Part shown: one piece after another, positions 1 to 5,614 of the stretch
Layout: each line of letters starts with the position of its first letter
How positions within the stretch are numbered: the first letter of the stretch is position 1
Origin: Thermotoga sp.
GTDB lineage: Bacteria > Thermotogota > Thermotogae > B21-G9
Reading direction: 5' to 3'
Assembly: GCA_003641545.1 (NCBI GenBank)
Contig: QNAU01000090.1
Coordinates: 1 to 5,614, forward strand
DNA length: 5,614 nucleotides
Notes under the pieces: model-generated
Seen by the model: the letters and a program-made list of their open reading frames with translations, nothing else
Database searches by the model: none
What the model was told of the DNA's origin: nothing
Position numbers and translations under genes: made by a program

Positions 1-829
1 CAACCATTTTCCAGCTACTCGTCGTCACTCCTATTATATAGAAACCGGCAAACTCATTCCTGAGTTTTCTCACGATTTCACTCGCGCTCTCGATCGATCT
101 CATCCTGACACCATCGTCATCCAATTTTTCCATGTTCTCGATGAATCCATCCTTCATCCTTACCCCGGGAACACCTGCGAACAACCTGAAATGTTTTTTG
201 TTTCTAAACAAAACTAAAGATATGACAATTTTGGATGAATCGAGATGGAACTCGGGAAGATCGTCGAGTTTGAACACCGGTTGCGATATGAGAAAATCTG
301 CACCATTCTCGAGCTTCTTTTTCGCTCTGTCGATCTCGCGTTCGATGAACGGGTTGAAAACTGCACCTATCAAAAAATCCGTGTTCGGTTTAATCCTCCT
401 GCCTTTCAAATCATATCCGAGGTTCATGGATCTTATCAATCTGATCAAATCCTCGGTCGTTATATCGTTCAAAACGGTGCTTTCAGGGTAATCACCCTCC
501 CTCGGATCATCTCCAGATAGCACGAGAAGATTCCTTATCCCGAGGGCATGTATTCCCAAAAGATCCGCATGTATCCTGAGAAGATTCCTCGAGATCCTCG
601 TGAAGTGCATCAGAACGTCCAAACCCATCTCCACAAGATTGTGGCTCACAGCCCAGGGAGACATCCTCGCCCTTCCAAGGGGCGTATCGGTGATGGATAC
701 AACGTTTATACCTATTCTCTTCAAATTCATCGCCAACTCGATCGTTTTTGAAATATCCGTTCCACGTGGGGTCAACACTTCGACTATGAAGGCTCTTTTA
801 TTTTCGATATCTTCCTTCAACCTTCCCAC
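1..829 (-). CDS. metF: Methylenetetrahydrofolate reductase family protein (MetF-like), 3' end outside the window
   Basis: Cytoplasmic FAD-dependent enzyme expected to reduce 5,10-methylene-THF to 5-methyl-THF, the methyl donor for methionine synthesis. The minus-strand frame is open without a stop from the upstream TAG near 946 to the left edge. Counting from the GTG at 829, Glu17 in FIVEVLTPRGTD, Asp107 in LVLSGDDP and Gln183 in FLISQPVF correspond by motif to the catalytic/FAD-binding Glu, Asp and Gln of E. coli MetF. The stretch GRARMSPWAV, then LMHFTRISRN and SGDDPREGDYP, is typical of the MTHFR form found in firmicute homocysteine methyltransferase fusions, but no methyltransferase domain precedes it. 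I chose GTG 829 because an AGAAGGGG Shine-Dalgarno lies 8 nt upstream and the length (276 codons visible, probably about 290 in all) fits the family. ATG 907, 26 codons upstream in frame, is the alternative but has no nearby ribosome binding site. Family call strong; exact start and the precise electron donor uncertain. Confidence 0.88.
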   Translation of the reverse strand, partial: MGRLKEDIENKRAFIVEVLTPRGTDISKTIELAMNLKRIGINVVSITDTPLGRARMSPWAVSHNLVEMGLDVLMHFTRISRNLLRIHADLLGIHALGIRNLLVLSGDDPREGDYPESTVLNDITTEDLIRLIRSMNLGYDLKGRRIKPNTDFLIGAVFNPFIEREIDRAKKKLENGADFLISQPVFKLDDLPEFHLDSSKIVISLVLFRNKKHFRLFAGVPGVRMKDGFIENMEKLDDDGVRMRSIESASEIVRKLRNEFAGFYIIGVTTSSWKMV

Positions 830-837
830 AATTTCAA

Positions 838-845
838 CCCCTTCT
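838..845 (-). promoter_or_regulatory. Candidate ribosome binding site deciding the MTHFR start
   Basis: Read on the minus strand this is AGAAGGGG, 8 nt before the GTG at 829-827. It is only a partial match to AAGGAGG. The competing ATG at 907 has no purine-rich element within 15 nt, the nearest being AGAGG about 30 nt upstream. The site therefore favours the GTG start, without proving it. Confidence 0.4.
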
Positions 846-905
846 TTTGTGTTCAGGGGAATTCTATCATAGGCTTGTGTAGCTTTGTGGACTAAAGCGA
901 ATCCC

Positions 906-933
906 ATTTTATCGCAGGATTGCGAAATTTGAA
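906..933 (-). promoter_or_regulatory. Weak candidate promoter for the MTHFR gene
   Basis: On the minus strand, TTCAAA (928-933) and TAAAAT (906-911) are separated by 16 bp. The -10 matches consensus at five of six positions and the -35 at four of six. If this is the true promoter, transcription would start at or downstream of the ATG at 907, which would rule out that ATG and support GTG 829. AT-rich DNA makes chance matches likely. Confidence 0.3.
912..925. promoter_or_regulatory. Inverted repeat in the divergent control region, possible operator
   Basis: TCGCA-GGAT-TGCGA is a perfect 5-bp inverted repeat with a 4-bp centre. It lies between the MTHFR gene and the transporter operon. It fills the spacer of the weak minus-strand promoter candidate and touches the upstream side of the plus-strand promoter, which is where a repressor or activator dimer could control one or both directions. 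No regulator gene is in the window and I cannot match the sequence to a known motif, so this is a positional inference from a short palindrome. Confidence 0.3.
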
Positions 934-956
934 TTTTATCCTCTATAATGTATAAT
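929..956 (+). promoter_or_regulatory. Candidate sigma-70-type promoter of the sugar transport/uxaC operon
   Basis: TTGAAT (929-934) and a perfect TATAAT (951-956) are separated by 16 bp. A second perfect TATAAT at 944-949 lies 18 bp after TTGCGA (920-925), so two overlapping promoters are possible. Transcription would begin near 962-964, giving a leader of about 45 nt before the ATG at 1007. No other comparable promoter is seen ahead of the operon. Confidence 0.65.
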
Positions 957-993
957 ATTTTTTGATCTCTACGGTTCGCAGACCTAAGTTTAT

Positions 994-1000
994 GGGAGGG
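994..1000 (+). promoter_or_regulatory. Ribosome binding site fixing the start of the binding protein gene
   Basis: GGGAGGG sits 6 nt before the ATG at 1007. The same frame is open upstream to a TTG at 962, but that codon falls at the predicted transcription start and has no ribosome binding site. The protein starting at 1007 begins directly with a typical signal sequence (MWRRW followed by a hydrophobic run). Confidence 0.75.
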
Positions 1001-1006
1001 CTGAAT

Positions 1007-2278
1007 ATGTGGAGGCGCTGGTTGATTCTCACCGTTTTGATCGTTCTTCTGGTTTTCATGAGCTTTGGGAGGGTTCTCAGAATTTACGCTCCACCCTGGA
1101 TATTCAAGAAGTTCCCGCTCGAGGAAGTTGCCAGGAGATTTGAAAAGGATCATCCCGATGTCAAGGTTGTTCTGACGAGGGCGGAAAAGTGGAGCGCGCC
1201 GTTGTATATAACTGAGTGGAAAAATGGGAAAACACCGTTCGATCTCTTCGTCGGTGGAAGTGGCTCCATGCTCGCGCCAGTCATCGTTGGTGGATGGCTC
1301 GAACCTTTGGATGACATGCTTTACGGTAACATGGCACCAGAAAAGTTCGTGGGAGGGTTCTTAGCAGCTGGGAGGTACAAGAAACCGGATGGAAGTGGTG
1401 CGTATTATCCCGTCATACCGTTCATGGGTGAAGTGGCAATAATAGGTGTGAACACGAAACTCATGAAGAAGGCTGGCTTGTGGAAGGATGGAAGGCCGGT
1501 TCCGATACCGAGTTGGGACGAGGAAGAGTTCTTCAGCTGGTTCAGGAAACTCAAGAAGGTTTCTCCCATAGGTGCACACGTCCAAATATGGGATAGAGAA
1601 TTCATGCAATACAACTGGTGTGGACCGATATTAGCCATGACTGGAACATTCCTGGAAAAGGACGGTAAAGGATTCGATGTTTCCAGCGAAGCGGCGAGAA
1701 AGTGGCTGACATTCCTTCAAAAGATGCACAAGGAAAGGATTGGAATCTGGACGATTACGGATGATGCTGGTTATTCCAAGTGGAAGACGGGTGCGGTTGG
1801 ATCCTTCTACGCTGCGCAAGGCCATATAATGGAACTCGTCAGCATAACGAAGAACGAATCCGACATAGCATACATAGGATGGCCTGGAGCAGAAAAGAAT
1901 GGAAGCATCATCTGGACACATTCTGTATGGATACCGAAGGTATCACCGAACAAAGATCTTGCGAAGATGTTCATAAGGGAACAGATATTCTCGAGATACT
2001 TCCAGCAGTGGAGTTTCAACCACTATGGTAAACTCCCGGTCATAAAGGACTTCTACGGTGAGGGTATAACATGGTTCAAAGATGAGATGCCAACGATACT
2101 TGCCATAGCCAATGCATCCAAGCCCATACCCTTGTTCAAGGATCTTCAGAAGTATCTCGACATACTCATGAAGTATCTACCTGAAGCTGCTTTCGGAAGA
2201 ATGAGCGTGGATGAAGCCCTGAAGAAGATAAAGGAAGAATCGAAGGATCTCGATTTCACCGATATAAGAGCCATGTAA
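1007..2278 (+). CDS. Family 1 extracellular solute-binding protein of a CUT1 sugar ABC transporter
   Basis: Periplasmic receptor that would capture a carbohydrate and deliver it to the two permeases encoded just downstream. The 423-residue product starts with a basic stretch and a hydrophobic segment (about residues 6-20, LILTVLIVLLVFMSF). A typical family 1 binding-protein body follows: LEEVARRFEKDHPDVKV near 38-54, FDLFVGGSGSMLAPVIVGGWLEPLDD near 84-109, and in the second half repeated Trp/Tyr-rich stretches of the kind that stack on sugars. Length fits the family (about 400-430). There is no lipobox cysteine: the only Cys is residue 205 (NWCG). No clear signal peptidase AxA site is visible, so the protein may be released by an atypical cleavage or remain tethered by its N-terminal helix. 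The substrate cannot be read from sequence; the cotranscribed uxaC suggests a uronate or uronate-containing oligosaccharide. Confidence 0.9.
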   Translation: MWRRWLILTVLIVLLVFMSFGRVLRIYAPPWIFKKFPLEEVARRFEKDHPDVKVVLTRAEKWSAPLYITEWKNGKTPFDLFVGGSGSMLAPVIVGGWLEPLDDMLYGNMAPEKFVGGFLAAGRYKKPDGSGAYYPVIPFMGEVAIIGVNTKLMKKAGLWKDGRPVPIPSWDEEEFFSWFRKLKKVSPIGAHVQIWDREFMQYNWCGPILAMTGTFLEKDGKGFDVSSEAARKWLTFLQKMHKERIGIWTITDDAGYSKWKTGAVGSFYAAQGHIMELVSITKNESDIAYIGWPGAEKNGSIIWTHSVWIPKVSPNKDLAKMFIREQIFSRYFQQWSFNHYGKLPVIKDFYGEGITWFKDEMPTILAIANASKPIPLFKDLQKYLDILMKYLPEAAFGRMSVDEALKKIKEESKDLDFTDIRAM

Positions 2279-2334
2279 GTGAACAAAGAAAAAGGGTGGT
2301 GGAAAATCCACCACCCTTTCGTTCACTTCGTGAA
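2279..2334 (+). promoter_or_regulatory. Strong intercistronic hairpin between binding protein and permease genes
   Basis: Immediately after the stop codon, 2291-2303 (AAAGGGTGGTGGA) and 2307-2319 form a perfect 13-bp stem with an AAA loop. An outer pair, GTGAAC (2279-2284) with GTTCAC (2321-2326), can close it further. There is no T-run after the stem, so it is not a standard intrinsic terminator. A stable hairpin at this place in binding-protein operons commonly protects the upstream mRNA from 3' decay or causes partial termination, giving more receptor than permease. Alternative pairings exist downstream: TTCAC 2322-2326 with GTGAA 2330-2334, and CCTTTC 2315-2320 with GAAAGG 2332-2337. Confidence 0.8.
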
Positions 2335-2360
2335 AGGTAGGATATTCAGGGGGAAAAGAT

Positions 2361-3245
2361 GTGAAAGAGAGTAAAATCACGTTGTTCATTTTTCTCGCTC
2401 CCACATTGTTCTTTGTTCTCGTTTTCATAGCCTATCCAATTGTATATTCTGCATATTTGAGTTTGTCGGAGTTCAATTATGCTTCCGATCCTTCACCAAG
2501 GTTCATAGGATTCAAAGGATACATCGATACCATTCTTCACGATTCGATGTTCCACACTGCGCTCATAAATCAGTTCAAATTTGCGATCCCATATTTCATA
2601 ATAACCTTTCTCGGGTCCCTGATACTTGCAATCCTCATAAATGAGCTAAAACATGGTGCATCGTTGTTTCAAGTGATATTCTACCTTCCCATGATAATTC
2701 CACTCTCACTGGTTGGAATAACCTTTGCGTGGCTTTTATTTCCAGACGTTGGAATATTCAACCACATCTTGAGGAGGCTCGGGGTGGAAAATTGGAACAT
2801 AGATTGGTACGGTGATCCGAAAACTGCTCTGAATTCGCTCGTTGTCGCTCGTTCTTGGAAGATGATAGGTTTCACCTTGATAATTCTTCTCTCAGGGCTT
2901 CAAGGACTACCGAAGGACATCAGGGAAGCTGCGAAAGTTGATGGAGCGAATTTCTTTCAAGAGATATGGCACATTGTGCTTCCAAATTTGAAACCTTATC
3001 TATACATAAGCGGTATATGGATCCTCATAAATGCGATGAAAACTTTCGAATTGATAGCAGTGGTGACGCAGGGAGGACCCGGGATGGCAACCTTGACTCT
3101 TTACTACTACTCGTGGAAACTCGCATTCGAGAGACTCGACATGGGGAGAGCATCTCAGGTTGCATACATAACCGCAGGTTTGATAATACTTCTCTCGTGG
3201 GGATTGAACAGATTGTTCAAAACCGAAATAGCAAGCAGGGCGTGA
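2361..3245 (+). CDS. Sugar ABC transporter permease, MalF/UgpA-like (CUT1)
   Basis: Inner-membrane half of the translocation pore, pairing with the permease encoded next. The 294-residue product has about six membrane segments (roughly 7-30, 72-94, 103-127, 162-181, 213-232 and 266-284). The cytoplasmic EAA loop that contacts the ATPase is intact at residues 189-208, reading EAAKVDGANFFQEIWHIVLP. The TQGGPG motif at 236-241, between the last two helices, is characteristic of the MalF/UgpA type. The start is a GTG with AGGGGG at 2348-2353, 7 nt upstream. It lies 82 nt after the binding protein gene, beyond the hairpin, and 7 nt before the second permease. No truncation or frame disruption is visible. 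The family is certain; the substrate is inferred only from context. Confidence 0.93.
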   Translation: MKESKITLFIFLAPTLFFVLVFIAYPIVYSAYLSLSEFNYASDPSPRFIGFKGYIDTILHDSMFHTALINQFKFAIPYFIITFLGSLILAILINELKHGASLFQVIFYLPMIIPLSLVGITFAWLLFPDVGIFNHILRRLGVENWNIDWYGDPKTALNSLVVARSWKMIGFTLIILLSGLQGLPKDIREAAKVDGANFFQEIWHIVLPNLKPYLYISGIWILINAMKTFELIAVVTQGGPGMATLTLYYYSWKLAFERLDMGRASQVAYITAGLIILLSWGLNRLFKTEIASRA

Positions 3246-3252
3246 TGGTATC

Positions 3253-4107
3253 ATGAAAAAGCATGCAAGGATATCCATCTTCATGAGAAAACACAGGATA
3301 TGGATACTGATAATCATGACGGTGATAGCAACATTCTACTTTTTCCCGATACTCTGGATGTTCATAACATCCATAAGACCGACGGAGGACATATACAAGT
3401 TCCCACCGACCATAATTCCTGGAGCGTTGACCCTCGATAACTACATTTACGTTATAACGAAAATGAGGGGATTCGGAAGATATTTCCTGAACAGCGTGGT
3501 TGTCACTTCCTCCACAGTTTTAATAGTCGTCGTGTCGAGTGCCATGGGGGGATATGCATTCGGGATGAGGAGGTTCAAAGGGCAGAATCTTCTCTTCATG
3601 GCGATAATATCCGTTCTCACGATTCCATACATAATGTATCTGATCCCCATATACATAATGGAAGACAAACTCGGCTTGAGGAACACATGGTGGGGTTTGA
3701 TACTTCCCTACGTCGCGCTGAACCTCCCTTGGGGTCTTCTGATAATGAGGGGAGCATTTTCGACGATTCCGTTGGATATAAGGGATGCCGCGGTGATAGA
3801 TGGGTGTGGAGAATTTCAGATGTGGTTTAAGGTTCTACTTCCGATCGTCAAACCTGCCATAGCGGCAACCACCATCATAACCTTCGTTTTCGCATGGCAA
3901 GAATATCTGTTCGCCAGCACTCTCATGACGCGGAATGAGTGGCAGACCCTTCCTGTAGGTGTGGTGTGGATAAGGGATGAACTTCAAACGCTGGTTTACG
4001 GAAGAATAGGAGCCATGGTGATACTGTCCATAATACCAGTTTTCATCCTCTTCGTGGTGTTCAGAAGATTCTTCATAGAAGGGTTGAGGGAAGGGATGAT
4101 AAAATGA
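3253..4107 (+). CDS. Sugar ABC transporter permease, MalG/UgpE-like (CUT1)
   Basis: Second inner-membrane permease subunit, 284 residues. The first membrane helix is about 16-41 (IWILIIMTVIATFYFFPILW), and MFITSIRP after it with the FPPTIIPGALTLDNY segment is typical of MalG-like proteins. The EAA loop at 178-197 reads DAAVIDGCGEFQMWFKVLLP, with Asp in place of the first Glu, a common variant in this subfamily. The C-terminus FIEGLREGMIK is the usual MalG-type tail that reaches into the ATPase interface. The gene begins 7 nt after the upstream permease stop, with only a weak purine stretch (CAGGG) about 12 nt ahead, so translation is probably coupled. Its TGA stop overlaps the ATG of uxaC by 4 nt. 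Confidence 0.93.
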   Translation: MKKHARISIFMRKHRIWILIIMTVIATFYFFPILWMFITSIRPTEDIYKFPPTIIPGALTLDNYIYVITKMRGFGRYFLNSVVVTSSTVLIVVVSSAMGGYAFGMRRFKGQNLLFMAIISVLTIPYIMYLIPIYIMEDKLGLRNTWWGLILPYVALNLPWGLLIMRGAFSTIPLDIRDAAVIDGCGEFQMWFKVLLPIVKPAIAATTIITFVFAWQEYLFASTLMTRNEWQTLPVGVVWIRDELQTLVYGRIGAMVILSIIPVFILFVVFRRFFIEGLREGMIK

Positions 4108-5471
4108 GTGAGTTTTTGGGGGAAGATTATCTACTCGAAAATGAAAGTGCCAGACTTCTTTACGATTATATAAAAGATCTCCCGATAATAGATCCACACA
4201 ACCACATCGATCTTCGCGAGATTCTGGACAACCGTGGATGGAGGGATATATGGGAAGTGGAGGGAGCGACTGATCATTACGTCTGGGAGCTGATGAGAAG
4301 ATGCGGAGTTGAGGAAAAGTTCATTACTGGTTCAGCATCGAACAGGGAAAAATGGGAGAAACTTGCCGATATTTTCCCAAAGCTCGCCGGCAATCCAGTT
4401 TACGAATGGGTCCATCTCGATCTTTTGAGAAGATTCGGAATAAAGAAGTTGATCTGTTCCGAAACTGCGGAGGATATATGGAACGAGACGAAGAAGAAAC
4501 TCGAGGATGAGAACATGAAGCAGAAATCCCTCCTGAGAAACATGAAGATTGAAATGATGTGTACAACGGATGATCCCATTTCAGAGTTGGATCTTCATAA
4601 AAGGGCGAAAAGTGAAGTGGAAGCAACGAGAATATTACCCACATGGAGGCCGGACAGATTGATGAACGTGGAAAAGAATGACTGGAGGGAATATGTTGTT
4701 CATTTCACAGAGAAGATGAACGAAGATCCTTTCAGTTTTGAGGCTTTCTTGAGTGCAATTTCAAGATCCCATGACAACTTTGGTGAGTACGGATGCGTTG
4801 CGAGTGATCACGGCGTGGAGAACCCCACATCTCGTTGGGTGAGGAAGGAAAGAATATCCAAAATATACGAAAAAGCCATCGAAGGTAGACCCCTTGGAAA
4901 AGATGAGGTTGAGGATTTCAAAGCCTATATGCTGATGTTCTTTGGAATCCTTGACTCCGAGAAAGATTGGATAATGCAAATTCACATAGGGGCGGTCAGA
5001 GACTATAGACTGAGCCTGTTCAAAAATCTTGGACCGGATTCCGGCGGGGACATTTCGACCAACATGATAGATCTCGCGGAAGGACTTCGATGTTTTCTGA
5101 ACGAATTCGACGGAAAGTTGAGGATCATTCTGTACATACTCGATCCAACCCATCTTCCAACGATAACAACCATCGCAAGGGCTTTCCCAAATGTGAACAT
5201 AGGTGCAGCCTGGTGGTTCAACGATAGCCCATTCGGCATGAACCTTCATCTTGAATATATATCCAGTGTCGACCTGCTGAGTAGATTCACCGGTATGGTC
5301 ACGGATTCGAGAAAATTGATGTCCTTTGGATCGAGAACGGAGATGTTCAGACGCGTTGTAGCCAACCTTCTTGGAAAGATGGTGGAAAGAGGACAGATAC
5401 CCGTGGATGTGGCGAAAGATCTGGCTTTCACCGTGAGTTATAAGAATCTCCAGGATCTCTTTCTCACCTGA
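4104..5471 (+). CDS. uxaC: Uronate (glucuronate/galacturonate) isomerase
   Basis: Cytoplasmic isomerase of the amidohydrolase superfamily that converts D-glucuronate to D-fructuronate and D-galacturonate to D-tagaturonate, the first step of hexuronate catabolism toward 2-keto-3-deoxygluconate. The 455-residue length fits the family (about 450-470). Visible hallmarks are His32 and His34 in IIDPHNHID, the WEVEGATDHYVWELMRRCGV block near 50-69, CTTDDP at 153-158, ILPTWRPDR, Asp235-His236 in ASDHG, His294 in IHIGAVRDYR, GPDSGGDIST, AWWFNDSPFGM around Asp374, and TDSRKLMSFGSR around Asp401-Arg403. These closely resemble the T. maritima enzyme as I recall it. The start overlaps the permease stop as ATGA with GGGATGAT just upstream, indicating translational coupling and a shared transcript. 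No key motif is missing. Which uronate is preferred cannot be told from sequence. Confidence 0.96.
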   Translation: MSEFLGEDYLLENESARLLYDYIKDLPIIDPHNHIDLREILDNRGWRDIWEVEGATDHYVWELMRRCGVEEKFITGSASNREKWEKLADIFPKLAGNPVYEWVHLDLLRRFGIKKLICSETAEDIWNETKKKLEDENMKQKSLLRNMKIEMMCTTDDPISELDLHKRAKSEVEATRILPTWRPDRLMNVEKNDWREYVVHFTEKMNEDPFSFEAFLSAISRSHDNFGEYGCVASDHGVENPTSRWVRKERISKIYEKAIEGRPLGKDEVEDFKAYMLMFFGILDSEKDWIMQIHIGAVRDYRLSLFKNLGPDSGGDISTNMIDLAEGLRCFLNEFDGKLRIILYILDPTHLPTITTIARAFPNVNIGAAWWFNDSPFGMNLHLEYISSVDLLSRFTGMVTDSRKLMSFGSRTEMFRRVVANLLGKMVERGQIPVDVAKDLAFTVSYKNLQDLFLT

Positions 5472-5510
5472 TCTTTCGTTCCCACTTTTCGGAAAAATCC
5501 CTCCGAGGAC

Positions 5511-5540
5511 TTGAATTTTTAACTGACCGGATGGTAAAAT
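5511..5540 (+). promoter_or_regulatory. Candidate promoter ahead of the gene starting at 5580
   Basis: TTGAAT (5511-5516) and TAAAAT (5535-5540) are 18 bp apart, and the -10 is preceded by TGG, making an extended -10. Transcription would start near 5547. It lies in a 108-nt gap after uxaC that has no convincing terminator, so the next gene may be read both from here and by read-through from the operon. Confidence 0.45.
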
Positions 5541-5565
5541 TTCGTGAGCTTTGAAAAACCAAATT

Positions 5566-5573
5566 AGGAGGTG
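5566..5573 (+). promoter_or_regulatory. Strong ribosome binding site of the gene starting at 5580
   Basis: AGGAGGTG is a near-perfect complement to the 16S rRNA 3' end and lies 6 nt before the GTG at 5580. It is the strongest ribosome binding site in the window, and it is the main evidence that a gene begins here. Confidence 0.75.
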
Positions 5574-5579
5574 TGATCT

Positions 5580-5614
5580 GTGGGTATCAAAACTTTCGCC
5601 ATGAAGCAGGTGAC
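5580..5614 (+). CDS. Start of an unidentified gene, cut by the right edge
   Basis: Eleven complete codons are visible, reading MGIKTFAMKQV from a GTG start. An excellent AGGAGGTG lies 6 nt upstream, with a candidate promoter 40-70 nt upstream. The reading frame is open to the end of the window. An in-frame ATG at 5601 is a less likely start because it is 27 nt from the ribosome binding site. The fragment is too short to assign a family. Its position after uxaC makes another sugar-acid pathway gene possible, but nothing in the residues shows that. Confidence 0.6.
   Translation, partial: MGIKTFAMKQV

Noticed and set aside
132..872. Several plus-strand open frames of 67-119 codons in the first 900 bases
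   Set aside because: They lie opposite the MTHFR gene, whose minus-strand frame is open throughout and has clear family motifs. The plus-strand products show no recognisable motif and overlap one another in different frames.
962..1006. TTG 962 as start of the solute-binding protein, adding 15 residues
   Set aside because: The extra residues precede a good GGGAGGG ribosome binding site and a normal signal sequence beginning at ATG 1007. TTG 962 falls at the predicted transcription start and has no ribosome binding site.
2291..2319. The strong hairpin as an intrinsic terminator ending the operon
   Set aside because: No T-run follows the stem (the next bases are CGTTCACTTCG). The two permeases that complete the transporter follow on the same strand without a convincing promoter of their own. 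Partial termination remains possible.
4761..5249. A 162-codon minus-strand open frame inside uxaC
   Set aside because: It is antisense to the conserved His294, GPDSGGDIST and DSPFGM blocks of uxaC. It has no ribosome binding site that I can see and no recognisable domain; it is a shadow of the strong codon bias on the other strand.
5489..5520. Stem TCGGA/TCCGA followed by TTTTT as a terminator of the uxaC operon
   Set aside because: The stem is only 5 bp with an 8-nt loop, and the T-run begins 9 nt after it, so it would be a poor terminator.
5524..5533. ACC-GGAT-GGT as a second copy of the operator at 912-925
   Set aside because: It shares only the GGAT centre. The arms differ and are just 3 bp, which is expected by chance.

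Overview
The window looks like chromosome from a thermophilic member of the Thermotogales (Thermotoga/Pseudothermotoga type). Three things suggest this. The protein encoded at 4104-5471 matches, through most of its length, what I remember of the Thermotoga maritima glucuronate isomerase. Arginine is written mostly AGA/AGG and isoleucine often ATA. The proteins are rich in Lys/Glu and Ile. This assignment is from memory of the family, not from a search.

Layout. Positions 1 to about 829 (possibly 907) hold a minus-strand gene for a methylenetetrahydrofolate reductase (MTHFR/MetF family). It is open to the left edge, so its C-terminus lies outside the window. Positions about 830-1006 are a divergent control region, with a good plus-strand promoter, a weak minus-strand promoter candidate and a 14-bp inverted repeat between or overlapping them. 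From 1007 to 5471 there is a compact plus-strand operon of four genes: a family 1 extracellular solute-binding protein, two CUT1-type (MalF-like and MalG-like) sugar ABC permeases, and uronate isomerase (uxaC). Spacings are 82 nt (filled by a strong hairpin), 7 nt, and a 4-nt ATGA overlap. Positions 5472-5579 are intergenic, with a promoter candidate and a very strong ribosome binding site. A new plus-strand gene begins at 5580, of which only 11 complete codons are visible.

How the genes fit together. The binding protein and two permeases should import a carbohydrate. The isomerase, translationally coupled to the second permease, converts D-glucuronate to D-fructuronate or D-galacturonate to D-tagaturonate, the first step of hexuronate breakdown. 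The simplest reading is a uronate or uronate-containing oligosaccharide uptake and entry-pathway operon. No ATP-binding subunit is present in the window, so the transporter probably uses an ATPase encoded elsewhere. The divergent MTHFR belongs to one-carbon/methionine metabolism and has no obvious link to the sugar genes beyond the shared control region.

I found no RNA gene, CRISPR array, mobile element or wholly unknown system here. The points most worth a second look are the intercistronic hairpin with competing pairings, the possible operator between the divergent promoters, the start of the MTHFR gene, and the unusual N-terminus of the binding protein.
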